NCBI RefSeq assembly: GCF_001039355.2
Contig: NW_019774536.1
Span: forward strand, 304,519-368,518
Direction of reading: 5' to 3'
DNA: 64,000 bases
Origin: Lingula anatina
Taxonomy: Eukaryota > Brachiopoda > Lingulata > Lingulida > Lingulidae
This document shows, in pieces, positions 26,662-38,900 of this stretch. A program made the position numbers and the translations under genes. A model generated the notes under the pieces. That model ran no database searches, had not been told where the DNA came from, and saw nothing but the letters and a program-made list of their open reading frames with translations. The first letter of the stretch is position 1; every line of letters starts with the position of its first letter.

Positions 26662-29600
26662 ATGGCTGACGTGAAAAAGGAACTCGCCGCTTTGAGCTCT
26701 GGTGGTGGCTCTCACAAAGATTTAACAGAAAAGTAAGAATGAAATAGTTTTGAAATGCTGCCATTAGTAAGCGTGAACATAGTGATCAGCCTTGTCAACA
26801 GCACACAAGAAGAAGGAGCTGTGGCGACGTGGCTAATCTTTGTAGACCCACGGCTGCTTCTTGACTGTCTGATAAATATAATTAATTATACATGTAGAGG
26901 CTTTCTGTTCTCTGGGCATTGCAGGTAGGCACCATTGAACTTCACAGCAATGAACCTTGATCTGAACAGACTAAGAAGTGTTTGGCAAAATCAACCTACG
27001 AACCAATGGCTAAAGCCACAATGCAATGAATCATTGGAACTATGAATATTCAGATTATTGGAACGCTTGATTCATTTGAACTTCAGTTTTAAGTCCCCAT
27101 GCTCTTGCTTACTGCTGGCAAAATATCTGAAGTCGATGAAATTTATCTCTTTGTATCCTTGCACCATTATTCCCCAGCATCGGTACTCTCCCCCCGTCCC
27201 CCTAGCTGCACCTTTACTATACATGAACTTGCATTGTTTCTCCCCATTGATGAAAATGCGACATGTAAAACAATATTATTCATCCAAAAACCTTACCTTA
27301 AATATGTGGACCTGAGAGAGAGAATTTTTTTTGAATTGTCAATCAAAATTCATTGCTCAGGGAAGTGACATACAGTAGGTGCTGGGGAGTATCAATGCAG
27401 AGACTTAATGAGTTGACCATGTAGACTGTGAAGGCTCTCTTCCAGCCATTGTTCAATATTCAGTTGAGATAAAAGTGAAACTGTGATGCTCACATGAAGT
27501 TTTATTTAAAATGTAAGAAATGGATCAGGTTTAGATTTTATATTTGTATATATTTTGAAGCCATTAACGACCCCATTAACTTTTTAGGTACAGAGCAATA
27601 TTTCTGAACATATGCAAATGCCAAGGATCAAGTCTGGTGGAGAATTTAAAACTGTTCACAGAGTCTAGTAAGTGTTTTTACAGAGTCTAGTAAGTGTTTC
27701 CTGCCTTTAATGATAAAACACATTCCATGAGAGGCTTAATTTCTGTTTCTTTATTTATGTACTTGTTGCAAACTGGAATTGAAATGAAATGAAATGAAAT
27801 GTATGCCATATTAATGCAGCATTCAGTTCCTAGCTTCTACACTGTATAAGGTCAGTAGCATAAAAAGAATAAGCTGGAGAATGTTCAACCTTTACCATCA
27901 TTGGTGAAGTCATTGATTTATTGTCTGGTTTAACATTTATGTATTTATTTGTTCCTTCCTAGTGCTCAATGAAAATGTAAGTCTTGTGATTTCGCGCCAA
28001 ATCCTCACAGAGTTTTGCAATCATCTAACACAGCTGGACGAGGAAGTTGCCAAAGATGTGTGTCATTTCTTTCTTGAGAAGATTCAGCCAAGGGTGATTT
28101 CATTTGAAGAGCAGGTACATTTTTACTCATGCTTTTTAAAAATGTAAACTGTGTAGGTTTCTCAAATTTAACCATGATTCAAATTTAAATGGTAATTGAT
28201 ATGTATAGCAATCTAGAACTTACTTAAAGGGATATTGAAAAAGGCTTTTATCTTCCCATCATGTGAAAAAGGGGTTTTTCCTGTTTTTTAATCCTTTCTT
28301 CAGGCAGTGTCATCTCTCTTAAGCTGCACAAATTGTGAAGTAATTGTTCTTTTTCAGAAAATACATCTTGAACACACAATCTGAATTTTGTGGTCATTTT
28401 GACATTACAGTCTTAGTCCTCAACACAATACCAGCTTTGAAATATTTGATTTGATTTTCTAGGTTGCAGCCTTGAGGCAACATTTAGCAGGGATATATGA
28501 GAGAGAGCAGCGATGGCGAGAAGCAGCCAGTGTGTTGGTGGGAATCCCAATGGAAACTGGACAGAAGTGGGTGCTTTTTCATATTTGGAGTACAGGGGGT
28601 CTTGTTTATTATTGACAGACTATCCCCAAAAGTTTTTTTTTTATTGATTAATGTTTTAAAAAGTGAAAGTTTTTTGCAGACAACTGAATACAATATTTTT
28701 GATATTCTTCTTTTGATGCTTCTTGTTCTTTGAAGGGTTATTTTATTAGTAACTTGTTATAAAGCCTTGGGTGTTATTTGACTTGTTGGTCACTTTCAGC
28801 TAGTATTAGTGCTGCTTAAGGAGACTTGCATTTTACACTGATATTTAACAAGTTAAAATTAAGTTATTATATTAAAAAGAAAATTTCCCATGCAGATGTT
28901 TCAGCCAAATTGAAATTTGTTTCTTTGCCAAGTTCTGTCAGCTTTTTTTGTTTTAATGCTTTAGGCAGTACACAACAGACTATAAATTACAAACCTACCT
29001 GAAGATTGCGCAGCTCTACCTAGAGGATGATGATCCAGTGAATGCAGAGGCTTATATTAACAGGGCATCTTTACTGCAAGCTGATACTCAGAATGAGGAG
29101 TTACAGGTCTACTATAAGGTTAATTTGTGTTTTTATTTTAAGGAAGATGGATGAACTTGGCTTTGAAAAAGGAGTAGGATAGGTAATTTGTGATCATAAG
29201 TCACTTCAAGTGGAATATATTTGGGGTCCACTAGAAATGTTCTAGGTCCTGTTTCTCTGAAGAACTCGAGTGGAAAATATGTCTGTGCTAAGCAAAATAA
29301 CAACCATAGCAAAGCTTCAAGTTGTTTTGTAAAGCAAGCCACTGGAACCTCTTATTCAAATTGTTGAGTAATTCTTTCTTGCAGGCCTGCTATGCTAGAG
29401 TACTTGATTACAGAAGGAAGTTCATTGAAGCAGCACAGAGATATAATGAGCTTTCTTATAGGAGTATTATTGCAGAAAAAGAACGGTTGGAGGCTTTGAA
29501 AAATGCTCTGATTTGCACGATATTGGCATCAGCAGGTATGGACTTTTTTTTTCTTTTTTTTTTAATTTATTGTTGGAAAATGGAGTCGAATGTTGGTACC

Positions 29601-31589
29601 AAGATGTATATTGCTCTACTATTTTTACATATGGAAGAGGTTGTAAAATTAAAGAATAAATAAATTTAATACGTCCCCGCAACTTGCAATCATTTTTATG
29701 TAGACACAGGATATAAAACTAGCAGAGTTTTATGAAGATATCCTACAAATCTCATTTTGCTTTTTAACAAGTAAAACCCTCTCTTCCTGATGTAGATCTT
29801 AATATATAGCGTGTAATATTAGGGTTCTTTCTAATTTATTACACTCACTGGTTTTTGTGCACTTGTGTTGGTCTTGGGAGTTTTTTCACTGAGATGTTTG
29901 CTGATGGGTCTTTTCTTCAGGACAACAGAGGTCAAGAATGCTAGCCACATTGTTTAAGGATGAAAGGTGCCAGCAGTTGCCAATATTTGGGATACTAGAA
30001 AAAATGTAAGAAATGATTCAATTTATGAATACATGCAAGGATTTTGCTATGTCCTTGTGATATTGTTTGTCCGTGAACACATTAGGATTTGAAGATAAGG
30101 TAAAATTTCATACTAGAATTGTATGAACAAATACTTTCATAACCTATTTATGCATAAATTGAGAAGTCACCGACTTCTTTGATATCACAGTATTTCTCAC
30201 CAAGGTAACACTATTTCCAGGTATTTGGATCGGATAATCAGAAGTAGTAACCTACAAGAGTTTGCTGCATTGCTCCAGTCTCACCAGAAGGCCATTACTT
30301 CTGATGGTAAGTAGAGCTCACAAACAAAAACATATATATATTCTTTCCTCAAAGCCAGTACAGTGTTCTTGTTGTTGAATTAAGGCTAGAAATGGTGCTA
30401 ACTTCTCACATCAACACGATTTGGCATGGTCACAGGTTTTAGTTCATCTAGCACCAAGAAAAAATAGGCTCTCGTGGGCCTGTAAGTGTATGTATTGTAA
30501 GTTTGTGCTATTTTCTATAGGTTCCACCATTCTAGACAGAGCAGTCATTGAACATAATCTCCTCTCAGCAAGTAAACTATATAATAACATATCATTTGAA
30601 GAACTTGGAGCATTGCTGGAAATACCTCCTACAAAGGTAACGGAATTTAATTTTTAAGAAGATTCTTTATGTATATTATAATAGATTTATTTTTGATAAA
30701 TTTTTGAATGAAAATGCGCACATTTAAGGATGCTTGATGATGGTTTTATTGGGTTTCTACAAAAAATAATACAATCATGGGTATGGAATCTAATGTGACA
30801 AAACAATTCCTTGATATTATGTTGCAAGAAGCTTTTAAGATTGTCTGTGACACTTTGGCATATGAAACATGTACTCAGTTGCCTTCATTACCATGTCACT
30901 ACATGGTAGCTGGGTGGTGCTCTGGAGTTAATGCATATTCAGCTGCCCTGTCAATACAGTGCATCTTGCACTTGAGGATCATAAGAGATGTTCACTTCAT
31001 GACTGCTTTTACTGGTGATTAATCATGATTTTTTTCATATGTTCACCACATTCTTATATCTTTGAAGTATATTTTTATATGGGCTTTATACTTCATATTG
31101 CATTTCTTTGTTTCAGGCTGAAAGAATTGCCTCTCAGATGATCAGTGAAGGAAGGATGAATGGGTACATTGACCAGATAGATTCCATACTGCATTTTGAA
31201 GGTAACATATATTAGACAGGTTATCTTAAACATTAAGATGAACAGATAGTTTTACTTCACGGCTCCAGCCACATCTGTCCAACTTGTTCACATTGTATTG
31301 TTTTATTTAAACAGGGTTTAACCTTAAACTTGGAATGGATTTGTCAGCTTCACCTGCTTATTCCCCTCAAATGGTATACTTTGCATGCAGTCTATACACA
31401 TTGGTCTGTTTGTTGTCTAGTCTTAAATATATGTTGAATTTAACTTTTCAACTTCCAGATCGGGAGACACTACCAATGTGGGACAAGCAGATTCAGAGTC
31501 TGTGTCTTCAGGTGAACAATATCATTGAGAAGATAGCCCAGCATGCACCCGAATGGCTGGCTAAAGCTAATGATGAACAAATGACATAA
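26662..31589 (+). CDS. COPS4: COP9 signalosome complex subunit 4
   Basis: PCI-domain subunit of the COP9 signalosome, which removes NEDD8 from cullins and so controls cullin-RING ubiquitin ligases. Eleven coding exons follow from splice sites and phase: 26662-26732, 27588-27667, 27963-28114, 28463-28566, 28965-29118, 29385-29535, 29921-30005, 30221-30306, 30521-30636, 31117-31201, 31459-31589. They sum to 1,215 nt, or 404 aa and a stop; human COPS4 has 406. All phases agree. Near-invariant family segments include VCYARVL-like [60 protein letters not shown] and [14 protein letters not shown]. The N-terminal half is helical TPR-like repeats; the PCI winged helix lies at about 200-360. The start ATGGCTGAC gives MAD. 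The fourth donor (aa|gtgggt) is a weak but valid GT site. Confidence 0.98.
27659..27699 (+). repeat. 22-bp-spaced duplication of a COPS4 splice donor
   Basis: cagagtctagtaagtgttt at 27659-27677 recurs at 27681-27699. The first copy is the end of COPS4 exon 2 with its donor (gagtcta|gtaagt at 27668). The second copy provides an identical donor 22 bp downstream. Use of the second donor would add 22 nt and break the frame. Confidence 0.9.
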
Positions 31590-34500
31590 TGAATTAATGT
31601 CATTGAAAAAACTAGATTTAAAACAAACGACGGTAGTCTGAAAATTTGTATGTGAAACTGTGGATGTGATTATCTGACATACATGTATGACATGATATGT
31701 AAGGCATGGGGTATACTGTGCCCTTTTTGGGCTTGAACATTTTAAATGTTCGATACCCTTAAGATAAAATGATTTTTTCTTAAGGATACTGTCAGTGTGT
31801 ATAAATTTTATACTGTTAGAAAGGATATACATGTCTGTATGAAGTACTGGGGTATGTTTTTGTTATGCATGCATGCACCATTATACCCACCGTTTTTCAG
31901 GGGCAGAAATTTCCTCACATAGCTCAAGTGCATGATGCACAGTTCTGTTTCCTTTGCTATTCATGAGCCACATGTCAAAAAGATGAGCCAGTGAAAGATT
32001 GTGTTCAGTGTAATGTGTACTACTTGAGGATGGGTTTGTGCATAGATAACAGAACACACCCAAGCATTACAGATATGTGTGAATTGCCTTACCCATGATA
32101 TCCTTTAAAAAATTTTGTAACCTTTTTAAAAGAAAAAAAAAATTTAAGACCATTACTGATGTGTAAAGACAGCATTACAGCCAGTGGGAATTGTAAAAAA
32201 TAATAACAATGTACTTGCACATCTATATGAAGCTGCTGGATGTAATGAATGTATAGAACCTTGATGTAATGCTAATTTCTCATTTGTTGTCGTCTTGGGA
32301 TTAAATGCGGAGTTGAAAGGATTATATCAAGGGTCTGGCTGTAATATGGGATGGATTTAAAAAAAAGCAAGCACACACAAAACAAGTTTGAGTCATTTAT
32401 TTGCTAGAATTCAGAAAGTGAAACAGACAGTAGCATATATAACATGACATCAATGACATTTAAACATGGGACATTGTCATACACAGGGCTATATATATAG
32501 TATTGTACATGGATCTTTTTTGGATACTTGATTATTCTTAAATTGAATACATTTTAAATTCCAATGACTTTTCCCCAAAATAAGTTCTCTTTGATTGAAA
32601 ACAAAAATAAGTTTCCATTCTTTTCAGAATAATAACCTGATCCAGACTTTGCATTTACCTCTTGCGTCATGTCAAACCCTGACATGTCAAAATTTTGATT
32701 TGTGCATTTTATGAAGAAAGTTGAAAATTTTTGGCCAAATTGACTGTAATTGGGAATCCACTTGAAGCCAAGTTTGCTCTTTGTACAAAAAATTTTGTGC
32801 TGAATTATACATAACTACTGTGAATTGCCTCATCCACTGGAACATAGCACAACTAATGGAAGATGCATTATTCTTGATCTCACAGGTACTAAAACTGAGT
32901 CTTTCTAGGTTTACAATGAAATTTGAGTGTTTGCTTCAAGCCCATTTCAGAAAGAGAGTTAATATTAATAGTAAAAGGGGTCCTTGATTTGATTAATTCC
33001 ATCAGCTTCTTGGTGAAATTCACTTAGCACTGAGAAAACTTGTCAAATATTTACAAGAAACAATTCAAGTAGCCTAAATTAAGATCCTTACAACAGTGCA
33101 AGGCATTTGCCTGATTTAAAGAAAAAAAATTATGATATTTTCATATATTACAACCCATTCAATTCAAACTACAGGTTAAAGGAAGCACTACTCTTTTTTC
33201 ATTGATACGTTTTCCTGTTATTTCAGTCAATTCACGAAAAGAACAAGCAGAAATCTCCCTTTGCCAGGTTAAAGTATGAAAAAGAAACCCTTCTCAATGA
33301 AACACTGATGTGTACTACGCAGTATAAAATTGACCAGACTTAGCCCTTCAGTAATGAAAGCCATAAACAGTTTTTGAAAGGAAGGTGTTCTTCACATAAT
33401 TTTCCCCTCAATGACTTATTATCTAATTATTCCAATTTGCCTTTTAAAATGGGCTGCAGCCTAAATTTAAGATCTCTGCAAGGAGTGTAAGTTACCGTAT
33501 TTTTTTTAATGCTTTAGGACACCTTGTTCCCTATTTTTAACGCAACTGCCTCCTGGGCATACTCTATTAATGTAATAACATGCCATAATTTTCAGAATTG
33601 CTAGTATCTTCCTGTGTTCTATGTTACATGACACTAAACTATAAGCAATTATCATTTTTTAGAGAGTAGAGAGGGGAGGATATTGAGATCTACTTAAGAA
33701 GACTGACATGTTGGGTAATTCTGATAAATCCTAGCTGGCTTCTATGTGACCTACAGGTGCTGTTTCCTGAAAAAATCATAATTGCATGCATAAAAAAGAT
33801 CTTTGGAAATAACTTTATGGTAACTTTATAACTTGAATTGTATTTTTTACCTGGGCTGTTTCCTTTTGCTGACAGTTTGAAATTACTTTTAAGCAATTTT
33901 TACTTAACATATAACAGTAGTCAATACCTGAAAAAAAATACCTTGGTTCTTTGTAAATAATTAAGAAAAAAAAAATTCTAATGAGTGAAAATTTTTTCAC
34001 TTAGTATGAATTTTCGGAAACATGCTTAAGTGAAAATGCAGAAATAGCAACTATGAAAATGGAGATATGATTGCTACTGAGTTTACTGTACCTTGTCATA
34101 GCGAAATATTTTAAAACGAAAATCTTTATAATACTGCACAACTGTGAACTTAATACTGAAACAATTTTGACACAGCAATGACAATAAAACGAAACAAGTT
34201 TTTACGGCTAAAACATACACTAAACAGGTACATAATTATAAAACAGTCTCTTTAGCATATTTTGGTGAAGCATGCATTATCACAGAATCCCAGTGCAATT
34301 CTGCTGATCCATCCCATATAAATGTATCAGTAATTGCAGGGCTCTCCTACTGATTTACACTATTCAAGAGCCATTTTCCACAGAGACAACAATGCAATAT
34401 TTACAACAAAATCCTTCAAACAAACTATTTCCATCTAAATATAGTTAGTTTCAATGGATTATATTTTCCTATTATATTCACTAGAGGGAATATTATTTCC

Positions 34501-35624
34501 ATTGGACTCCAGTGGATTCTGACAGAATTCTACAGAATATTCTAGCAATGGTTAGCTTATGTTTCTCATAAAGGCTTAAAATAAAAGAGACAATGTCACA
34601 TCTTTTGAAACTAACTATTTTCTTAAATAAATGGTTTGACATATGGCCAAGGGGAAAATGTTTAGGGTCAATTGGCAGGTTTTCTGATACCCAGCTCAGG
34701 CCCTGCTTCAATACTAATAAGTACATAAAACATGATTCTTATTTAAAATATTTAACTGACAAAAATGTCATTACAAACACAACCCAAGCATATATAAAAC
34801 CAATAAATAAGCATATTCTGCATAACAAAAATTATTAAAAATAATAATGTAACAAAAGTATTGGCACGTAGCCAACAATGTATTTTGAGTCAAAACTTAT
34901 TTGACCAATGGAACATAAGAAGAATAATAAAGGTTAAATTTCAACAAAAGAAGCACAAGATGACAAAAGTTACGATGTCCTACTGGCTCCATTTTATCAG
35001 TTAAGTTGATCCATTACTTGGCCTAACTACAATTGTACGTGTTGTATTTATCTGATAATCAAGACATTGAAACATGACTAATACAAATAAAGTGCTGTCA
35101 CATGCATCCCTTTCTTAAATCTGGCAATTGATTTGTCTATACAGTACATCACTTGAATGTGCCTGTAAACTTACCAAATTACTGTAATACATCTATGAGC
35201 TATCTGATTTGAAAACTACCTATTTACTTCTATCTAAGTGAAATAGATCCACACATTCACACACTTGGTATATGTGAAGTTATTTTAGCTGTACACATTC
35301 AAACACACACGCACACACAAACGAAAATGGAAACACTGTCAATAGACAAGTTGAACTTTTTGACTGAGAAAACAGTTTTTATAACTCACGTACATGTTCT
35401 TGGTTTTTTAACTTTAATAGAAATCACCCTACAAAGAGATAACATTGTTTAGACTTGTATTGCACAACAATGACTTTTTCTCCTTAACACACAGGTCACA
35501 CTTATGCTACATGTTACTTTACACAAATACTTAAGTAAATGCTAATCTAAAGCTATTCTTGGTGGGCTTCTCTGTGAATTTAAATACACAATCCATTTCA
35601 TGATCAAATTCATATTTTCACATT
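31590..35624. other. convergent 3' UTRs of COPS4 (+) and stonin (-)
   Basis: No coding exon is seen. The region is AT-rich and stop-dense on both strands. An ATTAAA variant signal at 32300 could end COPS4. On the minus strand an AATAAA (tttatt at 32396-32401) could end the stonin mRNA, implying a 3' UTR of about 3.2 kb. The two messages would then end within about 100 bp of each other. Both assignments are inference from motif and position. Confidence 0.4.
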
Positions 35625-35914
35625 CTAATCTTCAGAGGAGTGACAGGAGTCCAAATCCTCTGGAGCTTGACTGGGTGATGCCTCATCTTCAATTTTAAGA
35701 TCAATTTCAACCTTGTACTCATACTTTCCCACGTACTTCACCCATCTTTCTGGATTATTTGGGTTTCCAACAGATATTGACCGTACTTGTGTGCCAGAGA
35801 TGGTTGTGTTGGGCATTGTGAATTCCACATCAACATACTGCTTGTAGCTGTCGGGTATTGGATCATGTGGACCAAGGTCTAGCTTCATGGTGAACAAGTG
35901 TGTCTTGTAGGCAC
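35625..35914 (-). other. STON: stonin last coding exon (end of mu-homology domain)
   Basis: The acceptor cttgtag directly precedes GTGCCTACAAG. The exon encodes LDLGPHDPIPDSYKQYVDVE, then a block containing VRSISVGN and KYEYKVEIDLK, which are the last strands of the stonin mu-homology domain, and an acidic tail ending SSED. 290 nt, phase 1 in. Confidence 0.93.
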
Positions 35915-38900
35915 CTACAAGTTAAAAGATGTACTTTACTAGTGAATCCAGGATTTTGATAAAGCGGAAAGGAAAGGTGCAAGGATAAAAAATGTGCCCA
36001 AACATTCTTATGTTACTCGCAACAGCAGATGAAGACAATTTTACTGTAATGTGTGGTACACAGGGATGGAAAAATTGCTTGGTTACAGTTTGTTTTGTTT
36101 GTTAACCTGTTTTCTTGGGAGGAAGTAGCTCTGAAGATTGGGGAGGGGGGCATAAGCACCCTGTGCCCACTAGATTTGTAAATGTCTTTAAATCTATGTG
36201 CTCTCAGGTAAGGTGTTCCGGCATAGGTCAATTACAAAACTTTGATAAAAAATGTAACCATATGACCAGAATGTTTGATTTAATTGTCTCCAGGTAATGC
36301 ATATATCACTTGTAGCAAGGAAACATTAAATTGGCAAATTTCCAAAAAGTTTAATTTAACAGCCTATATCAATAGCAGCTAAGCATTATTGCATCAGAGC
36401 AAGGGTGTGCATATGCTCAATTCAGAGCAGTAATTTTAATGAAAATGGAGGAAGAATTGTAAATCTGGGATTGACGAGTAAAAAAAAAAAAAAAAATCCT
36501 ATTACCCTGTATTTTAAACTTGGCCCATTCATAAACATATTGGAATTATCAGAAAAAAGTGTTACCTTCAGTTCTTCCTGGAAGCCTGTCTATCCGCCAC
36601 ACTATGGCTCCAAAGATGTGCTCATACTTTGCTGTTCCTGCAGATGCTTCCATGAGACTCTGTGGCAGAAACCCCTGAGCTAAAGCTGTGATCCTCTCAA
36701 TACCTTTGATTTTACCTGGTTTACGTTTCACTGAATGCAAGGAGCCATATTTGAAAAGCCTCTCTTCTCTGAAGTAGTAAATCCAGGGCTCTGGGATGGG
36801 GAATCGGATCATGATGTTCTCACAGGGCACCTCTCCAGACCTAGCACTATCTGTGAAGTAACCTGGCACCATGACATCAGCTCGGATCTCCACATGTTTC
36901 TTGTTGACAGTCATTTGGGTCTGAACTTGAAGTGGCAGCTGGAGGTTCTGTTTGGGCTTGACCCGAAATCGCAGCAGTTCAAATTGTGTTCCATCAAGAG
37001 GATAAAATTTGATCAACCCAGTCTTTTCAAATTCCTTGAGGTCAACTAGGGAATGGAATTCATACTGTTGGATTGCTATCCATTCATCAGTTTTTATGGG
37101 AATAATGTCTTTACGGCCTACAACCTCTTTACCCTTACGTCGTTTGTCATTCAAACCAAGCTCACATGGGGGCATACCTGTCACGAAAGCCAGGACAAAA
37201 ATTCTAGCTCGGGCTTTTTGTGACATAATGTGACCTTCCTTATCCACAATGGCCATATATTCATCCTGAGCAAGAACCTGAACCTCATCTTTGTTATAAA
37301 TCTGTGTTTTTTCCCTATGAGCCTCTGTTCGTAACAAGGCATCCTCACAAGTCCACACAAAACTACGAATTTCATCATAATTCAAGCTTCCGAACTTCAG
37401 TAGCTCTGTTGCTACAGGTTGATGATCAAGTACCATAGTAGGCTTGGGCCTAAATCGCTCCAAGAAATTTGGGTATGTTAACTCTGTCATTAACTTCTCA
37501 GTCTTGATTCCAGGCCTCTCTTTGAAAGTTATCTGTTGCAGTTTGACAGTGTGTATTTTGCCATACTGATCATACTGCTGGAGGTTGATGCCACTGAAAT
37601 CATATATTGGCAAAAGTGGAACTTCTTGAAATGCCCTGGCATCAGTTTTATCACTGTCATGAAGTCTTATGAGGGTTTTACCATCCTTTCCAGGTACAAG
37701 TTTCACCCACACATTTCTCCAGGACCTCTTTGTGGAGCCCGGTAGTTTTCCTGGAAGTCTATTTACCAAATTCTTGGTTTTTTTGCCTGGCTGCCTGAGA
37801 AGAAGTTTCCATACTTTTCCTTCTGCACTTGGGAAGTAGTCTTCAAGTGGTTCAAAATCAGTGTCGGCATCTGGTGACGGTGTTAATTCCTGAGAGCCAT
37901 CTCTGCACTCAAATTTTTCCGTTTCATCTGCCACTTCATCTTCTGGGCTGGTCTTGTTGAAAGGATTAAAACGAGAAGAGGTGGCCTTGTCTTTATCTAC
38001 TGGTGATGGAATGGTGGCAGAGGGAGAAAATGATGGATCTGATGCAGATGCTCCTTCATTTTCAGAAGAGAATGCTGCCTCTCCAAATAAATCCAAATTC
38101 CCATTTGCAGTTGAAGGATCATCTATTCCTTCAGTTGTCTTGAAGGGATCATCTACATGTTCCACGGGCATAACATCATCTGCGCAAGATTCTCCAAGAA
38201 TATCCTTAAGGTCTCGTAGGCGAGGTGGTGCAACAACTCCTTCTATTTGTTTTTTGGTAGGACTAGGAGTAGAGAAAGGTGTGTTCTCTTCTACTTGAGT
38301 AAAAGGATCAAAATCGCATTTTTCCATTTTCTGCTGTTCCCCTACACCATCAATGATGTCATCACCTACAATGGTTGCAAATGGGTCAAAGCTGTTAACA
38401 GCACCTTGCTCATGCTGAATATCATGTCCAGTGGGCTCAATAGTTGAAAATGGGTCAAAACCGATGTCTGATGTTGTCACAACACCTTGGGCATTGCTAA
38501 CTGTGTCAAAAAAGCCTGCAAACTGGTCCTCATCTCCAACAGCTGAATCTTCAGATTTGGAAGCAGACCTGAATGGATTATCTGATGAATAACCCCTAGT
38601 AGGTGTGGTAGAGGGGGATCCCCCACTTACTACATTCTCTGGGGTCATCAATGATTCAGTAGAAATTTCAGCATCCAAAATGCCATTTTGAGCCTTAGTA
38701 GGACTGCCTTGGTTCTGTGGTGGGGAAGAAATTCTATCAGAAGCTTTGATAGGAGCTGCCAAGATACATGCTGCAACAGATAAATCTACTTTGGCACGTA
38801 AAGCAGATTTTCCAGGCGACGGCCGAGGAATAGGTGACTTTGGTTCAGGCTTCAACCTCTCATTGCTTTCCATACCCACTAAACCAATTTGATCTGGAGA

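Noticed and set aside
27674-27689. A six-nucleotide microexon between the twin donors of COPS4
   Set aside because: The upstream intron would be only about 16 nt long, below any workable animal intron size.
30777-31022. 81-codon open frame between two COPS4 exons
   Set aside because: The flanking exons join in phase without it, and it matches nothing in COPS4.
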